64,000 nucleotides of DNA from Corynebacterium meitnerae (GCF_027570075.1 NZ_JAKMUS010000009.1:31411-95410), one strand, 5' to 3'. Shown: positions 1 to 8,771, counted from the stretch's first letter. Made by a program: numbers and translations. The notes: generated from the sequence alone by a model not told the origin.

Positions 1-136
1 GTGGATCGGCACATCCATCGAGGTTGTTCTTGATCCATGTTGCCAGGATCTTGGCGTCGAAGCGGTCCATCTTCTTGAGTTGCTTGCGTGCTCGCGCGGT
101 CAACTCAACGCGGTAGGTGCTGGACTGAGGTGGCAT
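1..136 (-). CDS. RelE/ParE-type toxin, 3'-truncated by the window edge
   Basis: The 45 codons visible read MPPQSSTYRVELTARARKQL and continue LKKMDRF-ILATWI. The Y-x-V-x-L-T and A-x-K-Q-L-K-K-x-D pattern is that of the RelE/ParE toxin N-terminus. Toxins of this family are small mRNA interferases or gyrase poisons, and the remaining half of the gene lies outside the window. The ATG overlaps the stop codon of the upstream antitoxin (TAATG), so the two are translationally coupled. The antitoxin-first order is typical of type II modules. Family assignment rests on the N-terminus only. Confidence 0.7.
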   Translation of the reverse strand, partial: MPPQSSTYRVELTARARKQLKKMDRFDAKILATWIKNNLDGCADP

Positions 137-348
137 TAGTCGAGTTCAGCGAGCACTTCGTCGATGCTGAAGCGTTCGCCGGAGTCGTGTGCCATCGCTT
201 CGCGAAGTTCTTGGAGGTCGTAGGAATCTTCGATCTTTTCCAAGATGGCGGTGCGGGCGAATTCGGAGACGGTGACGCCCTCGAACTGTGCGAACTTGCG
301 CACGAGTGCAGCATCTTGATCACTCATGCGCACTGTCATTGTGCTCAT
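136..348 (-). CDS. RelB-like antitoxin
   Basis: A 70-residue protein with an N-terminal ribbon-helix-helix pattern (MTVRMSDQDAALVRKFA, then GVTVSEFARTAI), which is the DNA-binding fold of RelB/DUF6290 antitoxins. An acidic C-terminal half (residues 38-70, many D/E) would wrap the toxin. The start is chosen at 348 because AAGGAG sits 5 nt upstream; a second ATG three codons in has no such site. It should neutralise the downstream toxin and repress its own operon through the palindrome at 370-386. Confidence 0.8.
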   Translation of the reverse strand: MSTMTVRMSDQDAALVRKFAQFEGVTVSEFARTAILEKIEDSYDLQELREAMAHDSGERFSIDEVLAELD

Positions 349-369
349 TGTTTCTCCTTGTCACTGCTC

Positions 370-386
370 TGAATACAGTGTATTCA
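370..386 (-). promoter_or_regulatory. Autoregulatory palindrome/promoter of the toxin-antitoxin operon
   Basis: TGAATACA-G-TGTATTCA is a perfect 8+8 bp inverted repeat with a 1-bp centre, ending 22 bp upstream of the antitoxin ATG. The same bases contain -10-like hexamers on the minus strand (TACACT), so a bound antitoxin would block transcription. This is inferred from the usual autoregulation of RelB/RHH antitoxins. Confidence 0.65.
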
Positions 387-489
387 GGCTCGTGGGCCGC
401 TGACAAGGTGTGCATGGAGGGTAGTGCCTAAGACTTTGAGGCGTGCAACTAACGTTCCGCGCTCCGCCCCGCCAGCGTCAGCCCTCCCG

Positions 490-1564
490 CTAGGCCTTCT
501 TGCGCCGCGAAAAGACGGTGGGGTTTGTGCGCGCATATCCCACAGCGATGATCGTCAGGGCGGCCACTGCACCGAGCATGGTTTCGGCGGTGCGGGCAAG
601 CAGCATGGGGACGACTGGGGCGTCGTCGACAACTTGCACCATCAGCAGTGCTGTCGGGGTGATGAAGCTGGCGGCGATGGTGTAGTTGCGGGTCACGTAC
701 ATCTCAGTCAGGTATTGCAGGATGATGATCCATACGACGATCTGCCAGCCCTGCAGCGAGTGTGACAGCAGGAAGCCAGTGACGGCAATGCCGGTCAGCG
801 TGCCAAGGACGCGCTCGATGGCACGGAAATACTGCATCTTGAACCGAGAGTTCACCAGGGGAGCGGCGGCGGCGACCATGGCCCAGTAGGAGTGGGACAG
901 CGAATCAAAAAGCGCCACCGACATCAGCCCCAGAATTCCAGCGAGAAGCGGGGCGAAGAAGAAACGGCTGGCCTCAACCACAAGGCGTTGGCGCGGCACT
1001 CGGCCGGCGTCGGGGGTGCGGGTGGGGACCTCGTCCTTCTTGGCATCCCCGCCAGGACCTTCACCGATGAGGTGAGAGACCTGGCCCAGCAGGAGACACA
1101 CCAAGGCCGCACCACCCGCGATAGCACAGGCGAGCAGCGGATGAACCGGGTTGCTCAAAGAGCCGACGGCGGCGATGGAGAAGATGATGAACACGGAACC
1201 CGTCGGCTTCATATTCGTCGCCAAGGCGATCGTCGCCCATATCGACGACGCGATGGACGTCACCACCAATAAGACCCACGGGCTGAGCCCAAACCACGCG
1301 ATGGTCGCGCCGAGAGTCACCATCAGGGTGAGCGCGATACCGGAGAGAATGTGGTGTTTCAGACGCACCTTGCGCGTAGTGTGCCGGCCATACACGCCGG
1401 TAAAGGCCGAAGTTCGCGTAAATGGCAAGATCAAGTCGCCCGAGCGCCAACAGCGTGAACATCGGGATGGCCACGCCAAGTGCGGTGCGGAAGGCGGGAA
1501 TGTGGTCGCGTTGCGCAGGGCCCATCGTGAAGAGTGGACTGAAATGACGCAACGTAGCCTCCAT
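490..1564 (-). pseudogene. FUSC-family membrane transporter, frameshifted
   Basis: The product would be a multi-pass inner-membrane protein of the FUSC / aromatic acid exporter family (YccS/AaeB-like), about 358 residues. The N-terminus (MEATLRHFSPLFTMG to LDLAIYANFG) is in one frame and the rest (AFTGVYGRHTTRKVRLKHHI to FSRRKKA) in another. The break falls at the GGCC at 1405-1408. Reading TTCGGCGCCTTT instead of TTCGGCCTTT would restore the protein, so two bases appear to be missing. Downstream, two blocks of hydrophobic helices flank a charged cytoplasmic loop (residues about 165-195). An uninterrupted alternative start further upstream in the second frame encodes an Arg/Ser-rich, non-family sequence and is not credible. 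This is either a real inactivation or a sequencing/assembly error. Confidence 0.75.
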
Positions 1565-1695
1565 CCCTCATGATTGCGGTGCAAGCGATACTGTAACGGC
1601 CAGCGGTTGAGACCGTGGTCGCGGAGGCGGTGACACCAAGAGCACAGCTATATATTGGTACGCAGCCCACCAACCAAGTAAGAGAAGGACACGTC

Positions 1696-2205
1696 GTGGC
1701 AGAAGGCATCGATCCATCCGACCCATCCAAGGTGCGCGTAGGAAATGAGGAGCGCACTGCGGCGCTTGACCGTCTGGGGGATCACTTCGCCAAGGGCTAC
1801 CTTGACCTGTCGGAGTTCGAGGAACGCACGGCACAGGCGGCGGTGGCACGGACGCGAGCCGATCTGGCAGCGTTGTTTGGGGATATGCCGGGTGGGGAGG
1901 AGACGTCGATAAGCACTCCCGAACTCGACGACATGCTGGTGCGGAAGAAGAAGCTCGACCGCGCGCTTGGTGTGCTGTGGTCGCTGACGATGGTGGTGTT
2001 CTTCGTCGGGCTCTTCGCGCTTGATTGGGATTATTTTTGGGTGGTGTTTCCCATCGCAGGCCTAGCGTCGTGGGGCCTGTATGAGTTCTACGGGATCAGT
2101 GACGAAGAGGATGAGGTCCTCGAGGAGATCATGGAAGATGAGCGGCTCTCCCGTGCTGAGCGCCTGCGCATTGAGAAAGAGCGGCGCAAAGAGCTGGGGA
2201 TGTAG
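1696..2205 (+). CDS. DUF1707 domain membrane protein
   Basis: About 169 residues. Residues 14-65 (RVGNEERTAALDRLGDHFA, then LDLSEFEER) form a DUF1707 domain, a short SHOCT-like module common in actinobacterial membrane proteins. Two adjacent transmembrane helices follow (about residues 96-135), then a strongly charged C-terminal helix rich in E/R/K. The GTG at 1696 is preferred because GAAGGA lies 6 nt upstream; the longer open frame from 1615 adds a low-complexity leader without a ribosome site. The stop codon directly abuts the convergent YoaK-like gene. Function is unknown. Confidence 0.8.
   Translation: MAEGIDPSDPSKVRVGNEERTAALDRLGDHFAKGYLDLSEFEERTAQAAVARTRADLAALFGDMPGGEETSISTPELDDMLVRKKKLDRALGVLWSLTMVVFFVGLFALDWDYFWVVFPIAGLASWGLYEFYGISDEEDEVLEEIMEDERLSRAERLRIEKERRKELGM
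1904..1914 (-). repeat. 11-mer GCTTATCGACG, copy 1
   Basis: In the DUF1707 gene; codons encode Ser-Ile-Ser. Confidence 0.8.
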
Positions 2206-2892
2206 CTATACCGGCAGCCCGCGAACACGCCGGCGGTGACGGTTGATCAGTGCCGCGGCGGTGCCGGCGCAGAGCAGCGCGGTGACCACCCAAATGGACT
2301 TCAAACCAAACACCACGTAGCAGCGGCCGCCGAGCAATGCGCCGCACGCGAGTGAAGACCAGAGCGCAAAATTCATGAGCCACGCGCTGTGGGGGCCGCC
2401 GAAGAGCGCGGCGACGAAACGTTGGGCCATCTTGACCAGGGTGCCCGTCATGTATGTCAGGGAGATGGAGACCTCGCCGCCGCGTTCAAACGTGGAGTTC
2501 ATTGCGCCGACGGTGAACGCGAGGAAGTAGACCGACGCCCTTTCGTGCCCAAGCACCAGCAAGAGGGAGGACACGCCGGACATCGCGCACACGAATAGCA
2601 GGACGGCCTCGCGGGTGCGGGTGCGCGGAAGGTAGCGTTGGCCAAGCTGGCTGATGAACGCGCCGGCAGCCACACCAGCTAAGAACGTAAGCATGAGCCC
2701 ACCGGCGATCGCGACAACATCCCACTGGCTTGCATTCGCCGCGGCGGTCAGGCGCGTGGTGTTGCCCGACATGAATGACAAGAAGTAGCCGCCCAGGTAC
2801 ATAAAGCCGATCGTGTCCACGAACCCGGTGATCGACGACAGATAGATCGCCAAGGCGTGTTCGCCTCGGCGGTAATCCCTCATTGCGCTCAT
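2206..2892 (-). CDS. YoaK/DUF1275 family membrane protein
   Basis: 228 residues with about six transmembrane helices. The N-terminal signature SITGFVDTIGFMYLGGYFLS followed by FMSGNTTRL is diagnostic of the DUF1275 (YoaK) family of unknown function. It lies 14 bp downstream of the lipoprotein gene starting at 3986 and probably shares that gene's leaderless promoter. It converges on the DUF1707 gene with no intergenic DNA. Confidence 0.85.
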   Translation of the reverse strand: MSAMRDYRRGEHALAIYLSSITGFVDTIGFMYLGGYFLSFMSGNTTRLTAAANASQWDVVAIAGGLMLTFLAGVAAGAFISQLGQRYLPRTRTREAVLLFVCAMSGVSSLLLVLGHERASVYFLAFTVGAMNSTFERGGEVSISLTYMTGTLVKMAQRFVAALFGGPHSAWLMNFALWSSLACGALLGGRCYVVFGLKSIWVVTALLCAGTAAALINRHRRRVRGLPV

Positions 2893-2906
2893 CTACATCG
2901 TTGCCT

Positions 2907-3986
2907 TTACTTGACCTCCACCTTGGACGGCTTCAGCATGAGCCCGCCGAGTGGGAGAGAGGTATCGGAAGGGTACATGAAGGTCTTGGTGGGAACGGTG
3001 AGCGTCACACGCTTGCCGACGTACGGCTCCCACTCCGCACTATCATCCCTCTGGCGTTCCTTCTTGCCCACGACGCCGAAGTCATTGACTTGGGTGTAGT
3101 CCGACCCCGCCTTCATACCGGTGATTTCCACGGGCTTGTCAAAGATGATCACGTAGTAGACGTTGTTCGGGTCTTCCGGATTAGGGGCCGGGCGGCCTTG
3201 CAGTGCTTCCTCCGTCGACCACGCGCGGATGACACCGTTGAGCGTGACGGTGTCCCCGGAGGCGCTGCGCTCCTTCGACGGTCCGCCCTCAAATTCGGAC
3301 AAATCCACGAGATCCGTGCCGTTGCGGCCACCGGGGATGAAGCCCTCAGGGGCAATGGAACCTGCAAGGCCTTCGCTCAGCACCGACGTGTCGGTCGACG
3401 GTGTCCACTTGATCACTTGGTGGTCGGGGAGAATTGTCATGTTGTCAAAATCCTCGGATGGGCCACTCTTGGCCAGACCGGTGCCGTCGAGGGTGTATTT
3501 CTGCGACGTTGCCGTTGGCGAGGTGGAACGTGAATCTACCTGGTAGACACCGGTACCGGCGGCAGAAGATTCCAGGCGGCTGCGCGCGCCACCAGCGCTG
3601 GCGACACCGAAGATGAGGTTCTCAGTCGACGCCGTGGCTGTGCCGTCTTCCGCACCATCAGTAGTGAAGACGATCACCGGGTTGAACTCCGTGCCCTCCA
3701 CGGCCAAGAGCAGTTCAGGGTCGCCGCCGCCGTTCGCTTCCACGAGGGCGTAGGAGTATTCACCGGTCGGGGTGTAGCGGGCAGCGGGGTTCACGGGGTA
3801 CTCGCCGGGGTTTGCAAGGATGGAGCGGTAGGTGGCGGCCCAGGTGGCGTCGTCAAGCGAAGGCTCTTGTGATGTGCTCTCTGAACTGGATTGCGCGCCT
3901 GGCTCCGGCAAGGAGTCGCTGCTGCACGCGCTGAGGGTAAAGAGCATGGTGGCGGAGAGTACCGCGACGGGAAAACGCATTGTCAT
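2907..3986 (-). CDS. Secreted lipoprotein of unknown function
   Basis: 359 residues. The N-terminal signal ends in the lipobox LSAC with Cys21 as the lipidation site, followed by a Ser/Glu-rich spacer (residues 22-45) typical of surface lipoproteins. The rest has no membrane segments. I see repeated short beta-rich stretches and no enzyme motif I recognise. There is no Shine-Dalgarno sequence. TAGTTT at 3994-3999 ends 7 nt before the ATG, so the mRNA is probably leaderless. It heads a two-gene unit with the YoaK-like gene. Confidence 0.8.
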   Translation of the reverse strand: MTMRFPVAVLSATMLFTLSACSSDSLPEPGAQSSSESTSQEPSLDDATWAATYRSILANPGEYPVNPAARYTPTGEYSYALVEANGGGDPELLLAVEGTEFNPVIVFTTDGAEDGTATASTENLIFGVASAGGARSRLESSAAGTGVYQVDSRSTSPTATSQKYTLDGTGLAKSGPSEDFDNMTILPDHQVIKWTPSTDTSVLSEGLAGSIAPEGFIPGGRNGTDLVDLSEFEGGPSKERSASGDTVTLNGVIRAWSTEEALQGRPAPNPEDPNNVYYVIIFDKPVEITGMKAGSDYTQVNDFGVVGKKERQRDDSAEWEPYVGKRVTLTVPTKTFMYPSDTSLPLGGLMLKPSKVEVK

Positions 3987-3993
3987 GCGATTG

Positions 3994-3999
3994 AAACTA
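3994..3999 (-). promoter_or_regulatory. Leaderless -10 (TAGTTT) of the lipoprotein gene
   Basis: TAGTTT ends exactly 7 nt before the ATG at 3986 and no ribosome-binding site is present. Confidence 0.5.
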
Positions 4000-4192
4000 T
4001 CACGACACGCTCAGTGAGTTCTCAGGTGTCAGGAAGGTGGGGGTGGGGGTGCTCATCCGTGTCACCAGCATGAACGGGTGTTTGTGGGGATCAAGAAAGG
4101 AGAAATCTATGAAACGCTGAAAATTTTTAGCCCGATACTTCTTCATTCTTGGCGTGGGCATACTATATTCCTCTACAAAGTAATCTTGATCA

Positions 4193-4202
4193 CGTCTAGA
4201 CG
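4193..4202. promoter_or_regulatory. Palindrome upstream of the YhgE/Pip gene
   Basis: CGTCTAGACG is a perfect 10-bp palindrome about 55 bp upstream of the start codon. A TATATT-like -10 (about 4162-4167) lies upstream of it. It could be an operator in the leader region, but a short palindrome may also occur by chance. The rest of the 270-bp gap 3987-4256 shows nothing else I can name. Confidence 0.3.
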
Positions 4203-4256
4203 GCATGTGTTCTGCAACACATGATGGCTGGACGGTGACGAAAGAGAGGTAATCGT

Positions 4257-6326
4257 TTGAGCACCGAAGGCACGGAGAAGATGAGTCGCCTTGAGCGTCT
4301 CTTGATGTGGCGTCCCTTCTCCACAACGGCACGTACGTTGATCATTCTGGCCCTTGTGGTCCCGCTTCTTTTTTCTGGACTGTTCATGTGGGCGATGTGG
4401 GATCCGACGGGGTCTGTCCCGCAAACTCGCCTCGCTGTGGTCAACGAAGATAAGGGTGTTGACCGCGGTGAGGGCGCAGGGCTGGAGAAGTTCGGCGACA
4501 AGGTGGCTGAAGGTCTGACCTCGCGCGACTACCTCGACTTCAAGGAAGTCTCCGCGGAGGAAGCCCGCGACGGCCTGCTGAAAGGGAAGTACCTGTTCAC
4601 TGTGACGATTCCGGAGAACTTCTCTGAGAACGTGGTCACCGTGATTGATCCGGAGCCGAAGCAGGCAGAGATCCTCATTGACTTCAACGATTACAACGGC
4701 ACCAACGGTGCTGTGCTGACCGCAGGCCTGGTTCCGCAGATCCAGGCAGAGGTCGCCGCTGAGGTCTCCCGGACTTACGCGGAAGAGGTTCTGTCGGGTA
4801 TCAACGAGCTCGGCGACGGTATTCGCGCCGCGGCTGATGGCTCCAAGCAGCTTGACGACGGTGTGGGCCAGCTCCAGGACGGTGCCGGCCGCGCGATCGA
4901 CGGCATCAATCGGCTTGACGACGGTGCGAACCAGCTCCACGACGGCACCGGCCGCCTCGTACCCGGTACCACCGAGCTGAACGATGGTGCTTACCAGCTC
5001 AAGGACGGCCTGCACCAGCTCAGTGGTGGTACTGACCAGCTGGCTGATGGTGCGCGCCAGATTGACGAGGGCGTGAACCAGCTCACCGGCACGCTCATCC
5101 CCGTGCTGGAGGGTGTCCAGGGTGGCGTAGCACAGCTGCGTCCGGTGATTGATTCCTTGCGCGCCATGGGTTTGCATGAGCAGGCCAACAAGATTGAAAG
5201 CTCCCTCGGTCGCTTCCTGCCAGGCAGCGAGAAGAACTTGGTGAATGACCTGAAGCGTCTGAGCGCAGGTACCGGTGAGCTGTACGCGAACCTGGCGGAT
5301 CCGAACATGCCGTACCGCAACGGCCTGAACCGCCTGGTGGATGGTGCGAACCGTCTGGCTGACGGTACGGATCAGCTGGCTGATGGTGCTAACCAGCTCC
5401 GCGACGGCACGACCCGCCTCACCGACGGCACAGGCCAGCTGGTCGACGGTGGTGCGCAGCTCGAAGACGGTATTGGTCGTTTGAAGGATGGTTTAGACGA
5501 ACTGTCCACCAAGCTTGGTGACGGTGCTCAGCGTGCACCTTCCGTCAAGTCCCTGGACCAGTCTTCCGAACAGATCGCTGTGCCGATCCTCTTCCAGGAA
5601 GCAAACCTCCACCCGACGCAGGTTGTGGTGGACCCGGCTGACCCGACTGTGAAGAAGCCGTCGAGTGGTTTCTCTATCCTCGGTCTCGTCGTGATCAACT
5701 TCCTGCTCATGGCAGTGGTCTCCATTCTCTTGCCGCACGCGATTGGCCGCCGCCACAAGGCCTCCGGTGCAGTCGGCCCGGTCATGAGTGCATGGGTCCG
5801 CATGTTCGGCATCAACGTGGCGCTGACGGCGCTGCTGGGCTTCGTGTCCATCACGCTGGGCTGGCGTCCGAGCAGCTGGATCGTTGCGATCCTGGCTCTG
5901 CTGCTTATCGACGCAGCTGGCACGTCCATTTTCCAGTTCTTCCGCATCCTCTTCGGACGTGTTGTGGGTGCACTGTTCAACGTCGGCTTCTTCGCCATGG
6001 GCCTCTTCGTGGCCGGCGCAGTATGGCCGCTGTCCACGCTCCCGGCGCCACTCGCAGCCCTCAACCCGCTGCACCCGATGAGCCACGCACGCAACCTGTT
6101 CGTCCGCTCTGTCGATGGCATCTACGACGGCACATTCTGGCTGGCATTCATCGTCCTCGTTGTCTCCGGTCTGGTGGCAGTGGGTGCGTCCGTGGTCATC
6201 TACGACGCACGCCGCAAGGCCCTGCACATCCAGGACCCGAACGAGAACGAGAAGCAGCGTGAGGAATACGCTCGCGAGATCCGCGAAGGTGAAGAGCCAC
6301 TGGAGTCGGTGTTCTCCCGTGGCTAA
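4257..6326 (+). CDS. YhgE/Pip family membrane protein
   Basis: 689 residues. One transmembrane helix lies near residues 25-50, then a large extracytoplasmic region, and about five helices in the C-terminal third (residues about 475-660), the layout of YhgE/Pip (phage-infection-protein) family proteins related to ABC-2 permeases. Residues about 195-280 and 360-415 are tandem variants of an 11-residue unit (LxDGxxQLxDG), the family's usual coiled extracellular stalk. The TTG at 4257 is chosen because GAGAGG lies upstream; an ATG at 4281 is possible. Members are linked to phage adsorption or ESX-like secretion, but the role here is unknown. Confidence 0.85.
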   Translation: MSTEGTEKMSRLERLLMWRPFSTTARTLIILALVVPLLFSGLFMWAMWDPTGSVPQTRLAVVNEDKGVDRGEGAGLEKFGDKVAEGLTSRDYLDFKEVSAEEARDGLLKGKYLFTVTIPENFSENVVTVIDPEPKQAEILIDFNDYNGTNGAVLTAGLVPQIQAEVAAEVSRTYAEEVLSGINELGDGIRAAADGSKQLDDGVGQLQDGAGRAIDGINRLDDGANQLHDGTGRLVPGTTELNDGAYQLKDGLHQLSGGTDQLADGARQIDEGVNQLTGTLIPVLEGVQGGVAQLRPVIDSLRAMGLHEQANKIESSLGRFLPGSEKNLVNDLKRLSAGTGELYANLADPNMPYRNGLNRLVDGANRLADGTDQLADGANQLRDGTTRLTDGTGQLVDGGAQLEDGIGRLKDGLDELSTKLGDGAQRAPSVKSLDQSSEQIAVPILFQEANLHPTQVVVDPADPTVKKPSSGFSILGLVVINFLLMAVVSILLPHAIGRRHKASGAVGPVMSAWVRMFGINVALTALLGFVSITLGWRPSSWIVAILALLLIDAAGTSIFQFFRILFGRVVGALFNVGFFAMGLFVAGAVWPLSTLPAPLAALNPLHPMSHARNLFVRSVDGIYDGTFWLAFIVLVVSGLVAVGASVVIYDARRKALHIQDPNENEKQREEYAREIREGEEPLESVFSRG
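5903..5913 (+). repeat. 11-mer GCTTATCGACG, copy 2
   Basis: In the last helices of the YhgE/Pip gene (Leu-Ile-Asp). Confidence 0.8.
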
Positions 6327-6350
6327 GCGCTGGAGCGTTTAGCTAGAAGT

Positions 6351-6390
6351 AAACCGCGGTCTTCCTTTCGGGGAGGGTCGCGGTTTCTTT
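6351..6390. terminator. Bidirectional intrinsic terminator
   Basis: AAACCGCG (6351-6358) pairs with CGCGGTTT (6379-6386), followed by TTCTTT on the plus strand and with A/T on the other side. It lies between the convergent YhgE/Pip and hemolysin III genes. Confidence 0.75.
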
Positions 6391-6399
6391 GCGTCTTGT

Positions 6400-7146
6400 T
6401 TAGGTGACCAGGAGCCAGATAGCCACGAAGTGCGTTATCGCGGCGATGATGGTCAGCGTGTGGAAGTGCTCGTGGTAGCCGTAATAACGGGCTTGACGGC
6501 CGGGCCATTTGAAGCCGTAGATGGCAGCGCCGACCGTGTACAGAACGCCACCGGCGAAAAGCAGCCACAGCACGGCACTGTTTCCGGAGCGCAGGAGCGT
6601 GGGGATCAACGGAATAACAATCCACCCCAACCCGACATAAATGATGGGGGAGAGCCACCGCGGGTGCCCCGGCCACAGGAGTTTCAGGGCCACGTTGGCC
6701 AGTGCACCGCCCCACGCAACGGTGAGGGTGATCGCCGCCATTCTTGGCGGCAGCGCGATGACGCACATGGGGGTGTAGGTGGAGGCGATGAAGACGGCGA
6801 TCATCGAGTGGTCCGCGCGCCGCCACCCTTCGACGCCACGCTGGGTGCGCCAGGGGAAGCGGTGGTACGTTGCTGAGACCGTGAACAGCGCGGTGAGGCC
6901 AAGCCCATAAATGGTTATGCCCAAGGTTTCCCACCACGGGCGCATCATCCAAGAGTAGGTGATAAGGACGGTGGCAGCGATGGTGGCTACCTGCGCCGCA
7001 AAAAGGTGCGCCCAGCCACGCACGAGGGGGCGCTCACCGCGGTCAGCGATCCAGCGGATCTTCTGGATTTGAGAGCTCTGCAAGCTCTGCAAGTTCTGTG
7101 AGCTTTGAGTATCGTGCGCATCACTGGTGACGGTCATGCCCGCCAT
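6400..7146 (-). CDS. Hemolysin III / TrhA (PAQR) family membrane protein
   Basis: 248 residues with seven predicted transmembrane helices. PAQR-family marks are SATYHR (about residue 92), D-H-S-M-I-A-V-F-I-A-S-T-Y-T-P at the third helix, and a C-terminal GYHEHFH. The conserved His/Asp residues are thought to bind a metal. Homologues are involved in membrane-fluidity/fatty-acid homeostasis; true haemolytic activity is not implied. The gene overlaps the upstream spermidine-synthase-like gene by 13 bp and is the last gene of a three-gene operon. Confidence 0.88.
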   Translation of the reverse strand: MAGMTVTSDAHDTQSSQNLQSLQSSQIQKIRWIADRGERPLVRGWAHLFAAQVATIAATVLITYSWMMRPWWETLGITIYGLGLTALFTVSATYHRFPWRTQRGVEGWRRADHSMIAVFIASTYTPMCVIALPPRMAAITLTVAWGGALANVALKLLWPGHPRWLSPIIYVGLGWIVIPLIPTLLRSGNSAVLWLLFAGGVLYTVGAAIYGFKWPGRQARYYGYHEHFHTLTIIAAITHFVAIWLLVT

Positions 7147-7892
7147 TGTAGGGCGCGGATGTCAGCATCAGGCAAGGTGAGAGACGAATCACCGCGCAGC
7201 CCGTACACCACGACGTTGCCGTAGGTCCGGGAACTTAAGACCTCAGGGGTGGCGATTATGCCCACCTCATCGAAGACCTCAGCCATCCCCGTCAGTTCCG
7301 TCGCGGAGACGGGATGTCCCACGCGGTCGCCGACGTTCGCTAGATAGATCCCTCCAGGAGCAAGAGCAGCCGCAGCAGCGCGGTAGAACGCCGGCGAGGC
7401 AACATGCTCCGGGGTTGTCGGGCCCGCAAACACGTCCCGGATGATGACATCGACGGAACCGGCAGGCATGGCATCAACAGCCGCACCAGCATCGCCGTAC
7501 CTAAACGCAATCTGCGGAGGCAGATCAAATGTGGTGGCGATGAGCTCGCACAAGGCACGGTCGATGTCCACCACAATGTTGTTTGACTCCGGCCACACGT
7601 CCGCACAAAAGCGCGGTAGGGAGCAGCCGGCGGCGCCGAGGTGAAGGAGGGTGGTGGGGGAGGCGCAGAGAAGCGAAAAATGCGTTCGCACAGCGGAGGC
7701 GATCCACTCCATGTAGTCGAATCCCAGCACGCGCGGCGCGCCGAGCACAACATAGGACGACGGAACCCGGTTGAGCTCCACGACAAAAGCCCCGTCACGC
7801 AACGGATCGGCGACGATGTCCACCGTGCCGGTATCCACCGGGTAGGTGCCAATGATCCGTTTCTTCGGTGAGCGGGGCTTTCCGCGTGCCAT
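7134..7892 (-). CDS. Spermidine synthase-like Rossmann-fold protein
   Basis: 252 residues with an S-adenosyl nucleotide-binding Rossmann fold: LLHLGAAGCSLPRF corresponds to the glycine-rich loop, VVDIDRALCEL to the acidic strand-2 residue and DVIIRDVF to the catalytic-strand Asp. This is the short actinobacterial class of spermidine-synthase-like proteins, which often lack aminopropyltransferase activity. The gene begins immediately after the SDR stop codon and overlaps the hemolysin III gene. Substrate unknown. Confidence 0.75.
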   Translation of the reverse strand: MARGKPRSPKKRIIGTYPVDTGTVDIVADPLRDGAFVVELNRVPSSYVVLGAPRVLGFDYMEWIASAVRTHFSLLCASPTTLLHLGAAGCSLPRFCADVWPESNNIVVDIDRALCELIATTFDLPPQIAFRYGDAGAAVDAMPAGSVDVIIRDVFAGPTTPEHVASPAFYRAAAAALAPGGIYLANVGDRVGHPVSATELTGMAEVFDEVGIIATPEVLSSRTYGNVVVYGLRGDSSLTLPDADIRALQWRA

Positions 7893-8753
7893 TTACCAGA
7901 CAGCCACGAAACGCATGAGCAGCTGCGCGATCGGATCCGGGAATGGCTTGCGCAGCCACTTGAGCACACGGTCAGTGAGGCTCACCGCGTGGTGCTGGAC
8001 GTACTTGATCCACGGCTGCTTGGAGTAGAGCACCTTGATGGTCTCATCCGCGATGTCACCAGGGGTGAGGTTCACACCCATGCTCTTCACGGACTGGGCA
8101 TTGACGTTGGCCACCTGGGTCGCGGCCCACAGCGGCATCATGTCGTGGACGCGGATATCGTCCTTGCGCCACTCGACGGACAAAGCCTCCGTCATGCCGT
8201 TGACGAAGAACTTGGTGGCCGAGTAGGTGGAAATCTCCGGCTGCCCGAAGATGGCGGACGCGGACGACATGGAGATCATCACCGCGCCCTTCGTCGCCTT
8301 GAGGTACGGGTGGGCAGCCTGCGCGCCGAAGGTGACGCCAAGGCAGTTGATGTCAAAGAGTGCGCGGATCTTGTCTTCCGGCTGATCCACCAGCAGGCCG
8401 TCGATGATGATGCCAGCGTTGTTGAACAGGAAGTCCAGGCGGCCACCGGTCTTTGCCGTGAAGTCCGCCAGCGCCTCATCCCAGTTGGCGCGGTCTGTCA
8501 CGTCGAGGTGGCCGGTGATGAGCTGGCCTTCAGGGATGTCGTCTGTGCCCCACGTGGTTTCCTGCACGTCGTAGGAGCCGACGGTCCAGCCAAGGTTGAG
8601 CAGGCGCTGAGCTGTTGCCTTACCAATACCGGACGCGCCACCGGTGATGAACGCTGCTGGACGCTGGGTCGCGTCCGCTACAAAGTCGGCGGGCTTGACG
8701 TACGGGGTTTCGCTGAGGTCTTCATGAAAGGGCTTTGCAAATGGGTTCCACAT
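7893..8753 (-). CDS. Short-chain dehydrogenase/reductase
   Basis: 286 residues. The cofactor loop TGGASGIG (about residues 37-44) and catalytic YSATK (about residue 177), with NNAGI between, define the classical SDR family; it should use NAD(P)H. Substrate cannot be told from sequence. The start is supported by TAGTGT at 8761-8766 ending 7 nt before the ATG, consistent with a leaderless transcript. It leads an SDR / spermidine-synthase-like / hemolysin III operon with no gaps. Confidence 0.9.
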   Translation of the reverse strand: MWNPFAKPFHEDLSETPYVKPADFVADATQRPAAFITGGASGIGKATAQRLLNLGWTVGSYDVQETTWGTDDIPEGQLITGHLDVTDRANWDEALADFTAKTGGRLDFLFNNAGIIIDGLLVDQPEDKIRALFDINCLGVTFGAQAAHPYLKATKGAVMISMSSASAIFGQPEISTYSATKFFVNGMTEALSVEWRKDDIRVHDMMPLWAATQVANVNAQSVKSMGVNLTPGDIADETIKVLYSKQPWIKYVQHHAVSLTDRVLKWLRKPFPDPIAQLLMRFVAVW

Positions 8754-8760
8754 GCGTTCA

Positions 8761-8766
8761 ACACTA
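8761..8766 (-). promoter_or_regulatory. Leaderless -10 (TAGTGT) of the SDR operon
   Basis: The hexamer ends 7 nt before the SDR ATG. It lies directly next to the U-tract of the terminator at 8772-8827, so the upstream ABC operon ends just before this promoter. Confidence 0.5.
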
Positions 8767-8771
8767 AAACT

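Noticed and set aside
4800..5500. Regular repeats suggestive of a CRISPR array or satellite
   Set aside because: They encode the LxDGxxQLxDG repeat of the YhgE/Pip stalk; there are no unique spacers.
4281..6326. Alternative ATG start for the YhgE/Pip protein
   Set aside because: GGAGAAG lies directly against this ATG with no room for a spacer; the TTG at 4257 has GAGAGG at a proper distance.
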